A stretch of DNA of 64,000 nucleotides, taken from NCBI GenBank assembly GCA_000155695.1, contig DS990592.1, forward strand, positions 4,105,820-4,169,819, read 5' to 3'. A model generated the notes under the pieces. That model had not been told where the DNA came from. It saw nothing but the letters and a program-made list of their open reading frames with translations, and searched no databases. Below, piece after piece: positions 25,704 through 35,000 of this stretch. Source of the stretch: Verrucomicrobiia bacterium DG1235. Its GTDB lineage: Bacteria > Verrucomicrobiota > Verrucomicrobiia > Opitutales > Opitutaceae. Made by a program: the position numbers and the translations under genes. The stretch's first letter is position 1. Every line of letters begins with the position of its first letter.

Positions 25704-28276
25704 GGTTAGCGACTGGCCGTTGGGATGGACTGATTAGCCTCATCTCGTGGCGTATAAAACGGGTTGCGATTGAGGAAGGATTGGGCGACGAGGTTGTTTG
25801 CCGGGACCTGAAGGCTTTTGCGGATCGATTTTTTGGAGCGAAAAACTTGGAGGCTTACGATGAGATCGCGGTGGCGTCTTCGGATTCCTGCATCATTTCT
25901 CTGGATACTTTGGAGGGCGTGAAGATCCGTTTTCCTGAGGCGGATGTTGCGTGCGCTAGATTAGGCGACTCGGATGATGGTGAGGTGGTTTCGCGACGAA
26001 TTACCGAGGCTCTCGACGCGGGGCTGCGAGGCGTTTTCTCGGAGCTGCGGCCGGAGGAGATCTCAGCTTGGGTTGACGTTGAGAAACTTGAGTGGTACGC
26101 AAAGACTTGGCTGCCGCTTCTGCCCTTGGGCGAGTCATCGGATGCGAAGACGCTTCGAGCAGGCGGCGGGCACTTGGTTCTGTGGGTTGAAGGCGAAAAG
26201 CGGGACTATTTGCGTGAGTTGGTTTTTAGTGAGCTAGCCAGCTTAGGCTGGGAATCATTTCGTCTGACCTCTGATGAGCTGGGGGCGAAGTCGGTGGGTG
26301 ATATTGAGGAGATATTGAAGGGATACGGGACTTGTGTTGGGCTTTTTGCGGGGCACGAAAGAACGGTTCTTCCATTGACCCAGGCGGCTCGAAATTCAGG
26401 ATGCGAGCTCAGATTGCTAGGAGATGTTAGGCCGTCACCTTTTGGATTTATTGACCTAGGATTGGAATATCCGTTTGAGGAATTTCCCAGTGGCAACTCG
26501 TTGCGACTTTTCGCAAAACTGGCTATCAAGATGTTAGTTCGATCCGAGGATGAGCCGAAAAAGGAAGAAGCTTTCGGGACCGTATCTATCGGAGATGTCG
26601 CAGACGAATTCATTGCGCGGCTGCTTTCATTGGCTTCCGGAAAGGAGGGTGTGGTTTGGGGGGCTTTGGGAGACTTGAGCGATCACGAGGCAGGCCTTGT
26701 CGGTGAGAAAGCCGAGGATCCGAAGGAAGTGGAGAACGTGGCTCTTTGGCTGCGGTCGCCGCGATCGCGAGCGGCGGCGATCCGGTTTCTCGATACAAAT
26801 CGAGAGTTGATTGTTAAGTACGACTACCTGCTACGGCGGGAGCTGCTCGTTCACTACTTGTGCTTTTCCGGAAACAGGGAGGCGGAAGCGTTCTTCACAA
26901 GACTGGCCCAATCTTCTCAAGTAGAGTTGTGGCTCACCCTTGCTGAGTCAGTCGTTTCGTCGATATCGGTTCGGGCTGAAAAGGTGATGCAAGGACGAAT
27001 GGGACGCCTAGTGTTGGCGGTCTTGGAGGCAGTCGCAACTGCAGATGGCAAGGAGGGTGTGAAGCTTTTTGTTATCTTAAAAGTGCTTCTTTCGAAGGAG
27101 TCGGAGACAGATGCTGGCGAGCCTTTGCCTCTTGAAACGCTACGATCTATGATTCGTTTTCTAGAGGAAGAAAGTGATGGAGTTAGGGAAGGCGAGGAAG
27201 CTTCTGCGGGGGCAGATGAAGCTGTGGCATACCTTATGGAGCTGCGTGGCGAATCGTCTGCTGCTGATCGGTTGTATCGTCAAGCCTTCACTGACGGCAA
27301 GCTTCCTGCCCCGTTGATGTGTCGCTGGGTAGAGCTGCTTCTTGCAAGCGACAAAGTAGATGAAGCGTCTAATGTATCCAAGCATTTGTTACTTAGAGAT
27401 CGCGGTCGCACGAGGATTGGTTTTGATGCGGGAGCAGCTCTATCTAAGAAGGGGCGCTACTGGGAGGCGTTGCCGTTCTTCGAGGCAAGTGCGGAAAATT
27501 TGGTTTTCTTGAGGGAGTCCTATTTGCCTGATGTGTTGCGAGCAATGGGGGCGACGCGACAAATTGATCAAGCGAGAGCGTTCATTTCGAGGGTTGTCTC
27601 TGAGACCAATATCAAGTCAGTGGATACCAGTGCACTTGTTTCTATCTTCTATCGCGACTTCATTCACGAGATTCCGCAGCTATCTGCGGACGCGGGTCTA
27701 AGAGCGGACTGGGAAAGGTGCATGCAGTTGCACATCGAAACTGGCGAGAAGCTCGAAAAGACTGAGGCTTGGCACAGTGCTTTGGTTCGAGTGGCGACCG
27801 CGTTGGGCGAAACGAAGATTGCAGAAGCTGCAGCTAACGGAAGTCGGTGCTTTAAGGGCGTCCAGGATCCGTTTGCAAGCGTGGCCTTGGTTTCTGCAAT
27901 AAAGTCGGACCGCGAGGGTTTGGAGCGAGCCTTAGGCTTCGCGAAATCGGAGGTCGAAGACAGGCCCGTGGAGGCAATGCTATGGGGAGTTGCGGCGGCC
28001 TTGTCGGGAGACGGGGCAAAGGCCTGTGATTACTTCGCGATGGTGTTGCGAACCGATGGACAATTTTTCGATATGGAAAATTTGGCTCCTGGGCTCGCGT
28101 TTTGGATTGGGTTGGTGAAACGGGGTGTAGGGTTGGACATCAATGATGGGGTGGAAGCCAAGTTGAAAGGAGCTCAGGGATTTAGTGGATACTTTGAATT
28201 ATGGAACAGCTGGAGGCCGGGGATTGCCGATGGCGGTGGTGAGTTGAGGGAATTTTTGGAGTCTAGCCTGAGATAG
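25649..28276 (+). CDS. 875-residue protein of unknown function, alpha-solenoid C-terminal half
   Basis: I do not recognise a family. Residues about 1-300 are alpha/beta, with Rossmann-like alternation (HLVLWVEGEKRDYLRELVFS, then CVGLFAGHERTVLPLTQAA and LRLLGDVRPSPFGFIDLGLE), reminiscent of a nucleotide-sugar or glycosyltransferase fold but without a clear catalytic motif. Residues about 320-875 are helical hairpins rich in Leu/Ala with TPR-like features (AADRLYRQAFTDGKLPAPLM, KGRYWEALPFFEASAENL). No signal peptide or membrane segment. It lies between a methyltransferase and a glycosyltransferase gene in the glycan operon. Its ATG lacks a good ribosome site, and the true start may lie upstream at 25551 through a frameshift. 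Confidence 0.7.
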   Translation: MRTATDTPELALDLHGCLGLATGRWDGLISLISWRIKRVAIEEGLGDEVVCRDLKAFADRFFGAKNLEAYDEIAVASSDSCIISLDTLEGVKIRFPEADVACARLGDSDDGEVVSRRITEALDAGLRGVFSELRPEEISAWVDVEKLEWYAKTWLPLLPLGESSDAKTLRAGGGHLVLWVEGEKRDYLRELVFSELASLGWESFRLTSDELGAKSVGDIEEILKGYGTCVGLFAGHERTVLPLTQAARNSGCELRLLGDVRPSPFGFIDLGLEYPFEEFPSGNSLRLFAKLAIKMLVRSEDEPKKEEAFGTVSIGDVADEFIARLLSLASGKEGVVWGALGDLSDHEAGLVGEKAEDPKEVENVALWLRSPRSRAAAIRFLDTNRELIVKYDYLLRRELLVHYLCFSGNREAEAFFTRLAQSSQVELWLTLAESVVSSISVRAEKVMQGRMGRLVLAVLEAVATADGKEGVKLFVILKVLLSKESETDAGEPLPLETLRSMIRFLEEESDGVREGEEASAGADEAVAYLMELRGESSAADRLYRQAFTDGKLPAPLMCRWVELLLASDKVDEASNVSKHLLLRDRGRTRIGFDAGAALSKKGRYWEALPFFEASAENLVFLRESYLPDVLRAMGATRQIDQARAFISRVVSETNIKSVDTSALVSIFYRDFIHEIPQLSADAGLRADWERCMQLHIETGEKLEKTEAWHSALVRVATALGETKIAEAAANGSRCFKGVQDPFASVALVSAIKSDREGLERALGFAKSEVEDRPVEAMLWGVAAALSGDGAKACDYFAMVLRTDGQFFDMENLAPGLAFWIGLVKRGVGLDINDGVEAKLKGAQGFSGYFELWNSWRPGIADGGGELREFLESSLR

Positions 28277-28291
28277 AACTGACATTGATTT

Positions 28292-29971
28292 ATGGATACA
28301 GCGAAATTTTCCGATGCGCGTTGCGCGGTCTTCTTTAACTGCAATGATCCTCAGCTGCCGCAGGTGAGTTGGTTGGTGGAGTCTCTGAGAAGTAAAACTG
28401 GAGGCGATTTTTCGGGACAGATCTTTGCGTTGTCTACTGGCTTGTCTGATGTTTCGCGGAAGTGGCTAGACGGTTTGGGAGTAGGTTGGCGTGTCCGAGA
28501 TTTGCAAGGGCTTGGTGACTGGAGCGAGTGGTGTGGCGCGGCGAATACGGTACATAACGAAATGCGCTATGCACGTGATAGAAGAGGCGAAAGCGACATT
28601 TGGAACGGAAGCTTGTGTGAGCAGTTGAGCGGTTTAGGGTGTAGCCAAATTTCGGATATGCTTGCTTCTGCGGTGGAGGGTTCTTCCTCTACGGATGGTC
28701 CGTCCAACTGGAGTCAGTTTCGCAACAAGCGATTCAGCAAGCTAGGGATCATTCCAGCACTTGAGGAGCTGGAAGGGCAATTCGATTGGGTGGTTTTTTG
28801 CGATACGGACATTATTTTCCAAGAGTCGTTGTCGGGTTTATTCGAGTCTTTGCCTGAAGGAAAGGTGGCAGGTGAGCTCGAGATGGGCAGGATTCGCCCC
28901 GGTTCCGGAATTGCCATCAAGGACGGTTATCTTCGTGAAATAAGGCCGGAGGAGGCTTCTCGAATCGAATTCCCTGACCGCGAGCTGAATATTGGTTTAC
29001 TCGCTGCTAGGCCCGCGAACATGCTGAGCACTTGGAAGGCGGCTCGTGAGCTGATGTTAGCAACTGAGAATCGTCCCTTGTATGAGCGACATTGGCACGA
29101 GCAGGACTTCTTTCGACTGTTAAGGGCACGAGAGCCAGAGCGTTTCTCGCGACTTCCTTCGAATTCTGTTTTTCACGCCTGTGGTCATGCGGTGGATTTT
29201 GTCGAGCAAGACGAGGAGGTCCGTTTCTCTGTCAGAGGCAGTAGGCGTCGCCCCGCAGCTATGCATTTTGCAGGTGGAACTTGGAGAAAGTTTCCGATGG
29301 TATCGCAGGTTTACACAGCTACGTACGAGACTTTGATGCAGCAAGCTGGCTTGATAATCAGCTCGGATGCGATCGCTTACGCTAAGGCTTTCACCTTGGA
29401 AAATGAAAGCGTATTGGAAAACTGGATATTGCAGGAGTCGGGACTTGAAGGTTCAGTTCGGGTAGCGGAGATCGGAGCGTTTTTTGGCTCGCTCGGGGCG
29501 GCACTTTCATTGAGGTCCGAATCTATTGACGGTCTTGAGTTGAAGGTGGATATCGTGGACGGTTGCCGTATCGGAAAAGACTGGGAGTGGCAGGTGTGTC
29601 GAGGGAATCGATATCCTTTTGCGTTGATTCCTGAGTATGGAAGGTCGCAACAAGCGATAATGGAGAAACGGTTGGGCGAGTTGCCAGGTGTGCGGCTCTT
29701 TCTCGGCTCGGAGTCGGCAGCGTACGAGCCGGAAGAGGAATTGAGTCTTGTTGTTTTTGGCAGGGCAAAGCATCGAGAATTGTTCAAAGAAGATGTAGAC
29801 CTTCACTGGTGTAAGATTCGTGCAGGTGGCTGGATGGTGGTGAGGCGATTTGCTGGGGTCTCGCCCGGAACGCGGCTCTCCATAATGGAGAGTTTACCCG
29901 ATGCATCGGAGATAGCGTTTTTGCGATACTCTCAGGCGGGGGGATTTCTTGCGGTGAAAAAGGCGACTTAA
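28292..29971 (+). CDS. GT8-like glycosyltransferase fused to a methyltransferase-like domain
   Basis: 559 residues. The N-terminal half resembles nucleotide-sugar transferases of the GT-A fold: FDWVVFCDTDIIF with a DxD motif (171-173), preceded by NKRFSKLGIIPAL and followed by ELNIGLLAARPANM. The C-terminal part (about 385-545) has a Rossmann start VAEIGAFFGSLGAALSL, then VDIVDGCR and LSLVVFGRAKH, the layout of class I SAM-dependent or related domains. The region between looks like a linker with CGHAVDFVEQ. It follows the 875-aa protein by 15 bases and is tightly coupled to the small membrane gene after it (stop and ATG adjacent). Confidence 0.65.
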   Translation: MDTAKFSDARCAVFFNCNDPQLPQVSWLVESLRSKTGGDFSGQIFALSTGLSDVSRKWLDGLGVGWRVRDLQGLGDWSEWCGAANTVHNEMRYARDRRGESDIWNGSLCEQLSGLGCSQISDMLASAVEGSSSTDGPSNWSQFRNKRFSKLGIIPALEELEGQFDWVVFCDTDIIFQESLSGLFESLPEGKVAGELEMGRIRPGSGIAIKDGYLREIRPEEASRIEFPDRELNIGLLAARPANMLSTWKAARELMLATENRPLYERHWHEQDFFRLLRAREPERFSRLPSNSVFHACGHAVDFVEQDEEVRFSVRGSRRRPAAMHFAGGTWRKFPMVSQVYTATYETLMQQAGLIISSDAIAYAKAFTLENESVLENWILQESGLEGSVRVAEIGAFFGSLGAALSLRSESIDGLELKVDIVDGCRIGKDWEWQVCRGNRYPFALIPEYGRSQQAIMEKRLGELPGVRLFLGSESAAYEPEEELSLVVFGRAKHRELFKEDVDLHWCKIRAGGWMVVRRFAGVSPGTRLSIMESLPDASEIAFLRYSQAGGFLAVKKAT

Positions 29972-30283
29972 ATGAGCTCGCACGCTATTCTGTTTCTAGG
30001 TTTTGCTGTTTGGACATGCGTCTTTTCGCTTTTGTTGTTTTTCAGGCCTGCACAAGAGGCTCGGGCTTGGGAAAAGTGGTGTCGATCGTTTATCGGGGTT
30101 TTATTGCTGCTTTTGCCGATTGTAGTGATCCTTCACTTACGAAGGTTTATTGTATTTAGCGAACTAGAGTCAGGAGTGGAGAGTCCGCTCGAGATTTGGG
30201 AGGCGGTAGTGTTTCCCATGTATGTTTTTGCGCTAGCGATGCATGTGTACTTGAATCGCCACTACTACGGGAGGCTTCGATGA
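29972..30283 (+). CDS. Small 3-TM membrane protein A, related to 31736-32041
   Basis: 103 residues with three predicted membrane helices, a short external loop and a basic end (LNRHYYGRLR). Its ATG directly abuts the preceding TAA, and its own TGA overlaps the ATG of the oxidoreductase gene (ATGA), so translation is coupled. It aligns over its whole length with the protein at 31736-32041 (shared WxxxxR..LLLL, E.VV.P.Y, H...NR.Y....R pattern). No family is recognised. Flanking a flavoenzyme, it may be a membrane anchor or quinone-side electron carrier; that is inference, since no haem or Fe-S ligand is visible. Confidence 0.8.
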   Translation: MSSHAILFLGFAVWTCVFSLLLFFRPAQEARAWEKWCRSFIGVLLLLLPIVVILHLRRFIVFSELESGVESPLEIWEAVVFPMYVFALAMHVYLNRHYYGRLR

Positions 30284-31743
30284 TTTCGAAGGCTTCACCC
30301 TATGTTATTGTTGGAGGGGGATTAGCCGGGTTGGCTTTGGCCAGCGAGCTGGTAAAGTCTGGTCGTCGTTGTTTAGTTGTTGAAGCTGGCGGTTCTGCAC
30401 CTGTTGAGGATTGGCGGGACCTGACGTGGTTTGATGCGGAGCGTGACAAGCTGGAGCTCGATACGACGCATGAATACAATGATAAGTTGGCTCGGGTGAA
30501 GGCTTTGGGTGGTAGCTGCGAGGCTTGGGAGGCTTATACGCCGAGGTGGAATCGATCGGATTTTAAGCAGAATAGTTCTTGGGGTGTGGGTCGCGATTGG
30601 CCGTTTGGATTTGAGGAGTTGGAAACCTACTACCTGAGGAGCGAGCGCTTAATGGGTGTCGCGGGAGGCAAACTCGGTTGTCGGGACGAAGAGAGGAGCG
30701 CTCCCTTTCCGCTGCCTGCCTTCTCTTGGACTAGATACGAGGAAGAGATTGCTCGACGATCTGCGAGTCTGGGAGTGTTTTGGCATGACTATCCTCAAGC
30801 CAGAAACTCTAGGCCCTATGGTGGGAGAGGTCACTGCAATGGGATAGGTGTCTGCAATGCTTGTCCAATTCAGGCTCGGTGGACGCCGAGGGCTGGCTTG
30901 CTGCCGCAGCTTCAGGCAAGCGAGCTTTTCGAGTTGAGTTGCGACACGGTTTGCGAGGGGTTTGTCTGTTCTGGTAGTGGCAGGGTGGATGCGGTCGTTT
31001 TGAAACGCGGGGATAGTGAAACCGTTCGGGTCGATTGTGAGCAAGTTGTTTTGGCAGCGGGTGCGATCGAGTGTTCGAGGCTTTTGCTTTTGAGTCGAAG
31101 AAATGGCGTAGGAGAAGGGGCATTTCAGAATCCAGCGATAGGGAAGGGGTTCATGGACCATCCGATTTTGCGGGTTTGCGCTGACTTGAGTTGGGATCCT
31201 GGGGTTTCTCGACAAACTAACATGTTGGCGAGCAGTCACTCTTTCAGAGATTTCGAAGTCACCTCTGGGGCTTGGGGTTTTATGTTGAATTTGAACAGGC
31301 GAATTCTGCCGAGGCTTTGCCTTTCTGCGCATTTGGAAATGCCTGCGGTGGAAGAGCACAGGGTAGAGCTTAGCGACAAGCTGGTGGATCGGTTTGGAAA
31401 TCCGGTTGCTAAGCTTAGGATAGGCAATCGTTACGAAGGTTACTCTGAAAGCGAGGAGCGGGCGTACCGTGAGATGGAGCGAATCGCTCGTGAAGTAGGC
31501 GGCAAATCTGTATCGAAAGTGCCGTTACAATTGTGGGCATGCCACCCTATGGGAGGCTGTCGCATTTCGAAGGGCGAAAGTGAAGGTGTCGTCGATCCGA
31601 ATTTGCGAGTATGGGCAATGCAGAATATGTATGTTCTTTCGAATGGGGTTTTCCCGAGTGGCGCGGCGGTGAATCCAAGTTTGACCTTGATGGCGCTCGC
31701 CCTGCGTTTGGGAGACCATTTGAAGGGAGGCGCGTATGCCTAG
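30280..31743 (+). CDS. GMC-type FAD-dependent oxidoreductase
   Basis: 487 residues from the ATG at 30280; the longer upstream reading overlaps the previous gene in a wrong frame. FAD-binding motif YVIVGGGLAGLALASEL at the N-terminus, then the GMC-type VKALGGSC segment and the C-terminal GVFPSGAAVNPSLTLMALAL. WACHPMGGCRIS holds the catalytic-type His region. An internal Cys cluster, C186, C192 and C195 in HCNGIGVCNACPIQARW, resembles the Fe-S cluster site of FAD glucose and gluconate dehydrogenases. No twin-arginine signal peptide is seen. Substrate is probably an alcohol or sugar group in the glycan pathway. The next gene overlaps it by 8 bases. Confidence 0.8.
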   Translation: MISKASPYVIVGGGLAGLALASELVKSGRRCLVVEAGGSAPVEDWRDLTWFDAERDKLELDTTHEYNDKLARVKALGGSCEAWEAYTPRWNRSDFKQNSSWGVGRDWPFGFEELETYYLRSERLMGVAGGKLGCRDEERSAPFPLPAFSWTRYEEEIARRSASLGVFWHDYPQARNSRPYGGRGHCNGIGVCNACPIQARWTPRAGLLPQLQASELFELSCDTVCEGFVCSGSGRVDAVVLKRGDSETVRVDCEQVVLAAGAIECSRLLLLSRRNGVGEGAFQNPAIGKGFMDHPILRVCADLSWDPGVSRQTNMLASSHSFRDFEVTSGAWGFMLNLNRRILPRLCLSAHLEMPAVEEHRVELSDKLVDRFGNPVAKLRIGNRYEGYSESEERAYREMERIAREVGGKSVSKVPLQLWACHPMGGCRISKGESEGVVDPNLRVWAMQNMYVLSNGVFPSGAAVNPSLTLMALALRLGDHLKGGAYA

Positions 31744-32041
31744 CGGTTTTTGGATAGCCGTTTTTGTGTCCGCGATGCTTTCAGTATTCGCGTTTGCAAT
31801 TGTATCCAAAGTTCGGAGTCGTACACCGGAAGGGCGTGTCATTTGGCTCTATCGATTGAACCTAGCTTTGTTGTTGCTCGCGATGCTGTTGGTGGCCTTG
31901 AGGCTGCTAGAAGCCATTGTTGCTAACCGGGCAATTGATACGGCTTTGGTGGCTATAGAAGGCGTTTTGCTTCCGTGGTACGGCATTTTGTTGCTTTGTC
32001 ACCTATGGGCGAATCGGGACTATTTTCGCCCTAGGAGCTAA
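31736..32041 (+). CDS. Small 3-TM membrane protein B, paralogue of 29972-30283
   Basis: 101 residues, three predicted membrane helices, basic end (NRDYFRPRS). It starts inside the last codons of the oxidoreductase gene (8-base overlap), so expression is coupled. Its length, helix spacing and end motif match the small protein upstream of the oxidoreductase. Both start with a helix, carry a basic cytoplasmic loop (SKVRSRTPEGR here), then two helices. No cofactor ligand is obvious. Together they suggest a membrane complex for the flavoenzyme, or a transport-type pair. It is the last plus-strand gene before the convergent subtilase. Confidence 0.8.
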   Translation: MPSGFWIAVFVSAMLSVFAFAIVSKVRSRTPEGRVIWLYRLNLALLLLAMLLVALRLLEAIVANRAIDTALVAIEGVLLPWYGILLLCHLWANRDYFRPRS

Positions 32042-32043
32042 GG

Positions 32044-35000
32044 CTACTTGCCGTAGGCAGCAATTTCCCAGTTTTCGGACATTGCGGAGCCATGAACTAA
32101 TCCGCCCGCGCTTCGTACGCCGGATGAGTTGATTACCCATTTTGAAACGAGCTGAGTTCCAGAATTATGCAGAATGACGTCGTCGATATCGTCTCCATTT
32201 AGGTCGCCGATGGCTGTTATTGCCCATCCAGAGCTCATGGGGGAGCTGTGAACGAGCCCACCTGAGCTTCTGACGCCGGAGCTGTTTATCAGCCATTTGG
32301 ATACGTATCCTGTGTTTAGGTTTTGGAGTAGGACGTCTTCGATGCCATCTCCGTTGAGATCGGCTGTGCCCGCGATCGACCATCCAGAGCTCATGGGGGA
32401 GCTGTGGACGAGTCCTCCTGAGCTTCTGACACCGGAGCTGTTTATCAGCCATTTGGATACATATCCTGTGCTTGTGTTTTGGAGTAGGACGTCGTCGATA
32501 TCGTCTCCATTTAGATCTGCGGTGCCGGCGACGGTCCAGCCAGAGCTGAGTGGAGATCCGTGCACGAGTCCTCCGGATGCGCGCACTCCGGATGAGTTGA
32601 GAAGCCATTTTGAGATCAGGCGAGAGTTGCTGTTTTCGAGGAGAAGATCGTCTATGCCGTCGCCGTTGAGATCTGCTGCTCCCGCTACCGACCATCCTGT
32701 TCCCATAGGGGAGCTATGGACGAGTCCTCCTGAAACGCGTTCTCCGTATTCGTTCATCAGCCATTTGGATACGAGTCGTGTGGATGTATTTTCCAGGACG
32801 AGATCCTTGACGCCGTCGCCATTCATATCGGCGGTGGTCTTGATGGTCCAGTTGGCGCTCATGGGGGAAGTGTGGGCGAGGCCGCCTGCTGCTCGGGTGC
32901 CGGGAGAATCGATCATCCACTTGGCAACGTATCTTGTGTTCGAATTTTCGAGAAACATGGGAATGACGGTGCCCACGGCTTCGACGGAAGTTTGTACACT
33001 GGTACCGAAGTTGGCGTAGGAGGAGCCATCGTTGCCCCAGAAAGTGTAGTAGTAGGTTTGGCCGGGAGTGAGGCCGGTGTGTTCGTATTCACTCGCTGTC
33101 CCTGTGTAGATTTCCGTTCCGTCGCTGCTGCTTGCCGGGAATCCGCTGGTGCTGCAACGAATGTAGATGATGCTGTTTGCCATGCCTGAATTGGCGGGGT
33201 CGGTCCACGTGAGGCGAACCTTGCTGTTAGCTGTGGCGGAGGAGATGGAGATGCCGATGAGCTCCAAGGCATTGCGAGCGCTGAGGTGTCCGTAGCCGTT
33301 GGTGGTATCGTAGCCTGATGTCCCCATGTCCTCGCAGCCGTTGCGCATGGCACTCTCGACTTCGGCGGGAGTGATTGAGCTGTTGTAAGAGTGGAGGAGA
33401 GCAGCCACACCGCTCGCGTAGGGAGCGGAAAACGAGGTGCCATTAACGGTAGCGTAGTCACTGCTGCTGTAGCCTGAAGAGCCGGTGCGGTCGGTGGTGG
33501 TAACAGCGGTACCGGGGGCGAGGAATTCTAGGCCCGAGCCGTATTGGGAGAAACTCGATTTAGAGCCTGTGCGCTGGGAGGCGCCAACCGACATGACAGC
33601 GCTGGCACTGCTGGGAAAGCTGATTGAGCCATGTCCGCCGTTTCCTGCGGAGGCGAAGTGGGTGATACCTGCGGAGCGTGTGTTCGAGTAGGCGGAGCTG
33701 ACGGACGATGAGACGCTTCCGTAGGAGTTGCTGTTGACTGTGACTTTGGCGCCGATGGTTTCGGTCCAATTGATAGCGTTGACGACCCATGAGTAGCTTG
33801 TGCTGAAGCTGCCGTTTGGTTGCCCGTTGTAGTGGGGTCGGGCTGAGGCGACCTGAACTCCGGGGGCAATGCCCGCGGCGCCGATGCCGTTGTTCATCTT
33901 GCCGGATATGTAGCCGGCTACTGCTGTGCCGTGATTGTCGTTCGAAGTGACGGGACCGCCTTGTGGATTGATGCCGCTTTCGGGGGTAAAGTCTTTTCCG
34001 TTACCGGTCCATTGATTTAGGTCCGGGTGGTTTGGTTCTATCCCGTTGTCGATGACGACTGCGATAACTGAGGAGCTGCCGGTGGTGTAGTCCCATGCTT
34101 CGAGGGCGTGCATATCGAAACCGCTAAGTGTGCTGTTTACGAGTCCCCAACCGCCGCTGTCCGAGAGGAGGGGATCGTTTGGCATGGATATGAGGCTCTC
34201 GCCCCACTGAGCGTCTTCTAGACTAGGATCGGGCTTGTAGCCTTGTCCTAGGTCGAGGTCTGCCCCTTCTGGCTCGACGATGGCGAGAGGGGTTGAGGCA
34301 GGAATTCTGCCGGTCAAGAACATGTCCGGTTCTGCGTAGTTGAATTCGGGTAGCTGGCTAAGGTCGGCAGCGAGCTCAACGATTTCGAAACCGTTTCGAG
34401 CTGGGTATTCCAGGTAGAGGTCTCGCCGGTTTGCTCCGAGAAACTCGTAGTGACTGAAGTTTCCTTTCAGTGAGGCGAGCGAGAGGGCTTGCTCTTCGGT
34501 GGTCTCAGGGCTGAGACCAATGAGGAGGGCTTGTTGGGGCAGGAGGGGGTCGCCTCGGAAATCGAGGAACACAGGGGCTGCGTATTCAACTCCTGGGTGT
34601 GAGGTGGCTGCTTCAACCAGGGTACGTGAAAAGTCGGTTTCACTCCATCCCGAGTTTGCGGCGGTCTCCCAGAGGCTGCCGAGTTCGAGATAGCGCCATC
34701 CAGGTAAGGGATGCTCGATGGCGGAAGATCCGGGAATAGTGTTTTGAGTCAGGTCTACGCCGGCAGCTGTATCCGTAATTTTAACTGCGATCTTCTTGGG
34801 ATCGACTTGGAGTGCTTGCGGCTCGTCTTTGAAGAATCGCAGGGTAGGGGGAGGTCCTGAAACTTTGGTCCAAGGTAGTGTAGCGTGAGAGCTTGCGAGG
34901 CCAGCCGAAGAGGCATCGGACGCGTCTTGATCTACTCGATTTTGACCGTCTGTCTCTACCTGAATAGATTGAGGTTGGGTATCGCTCCTGAGGATCAGGA

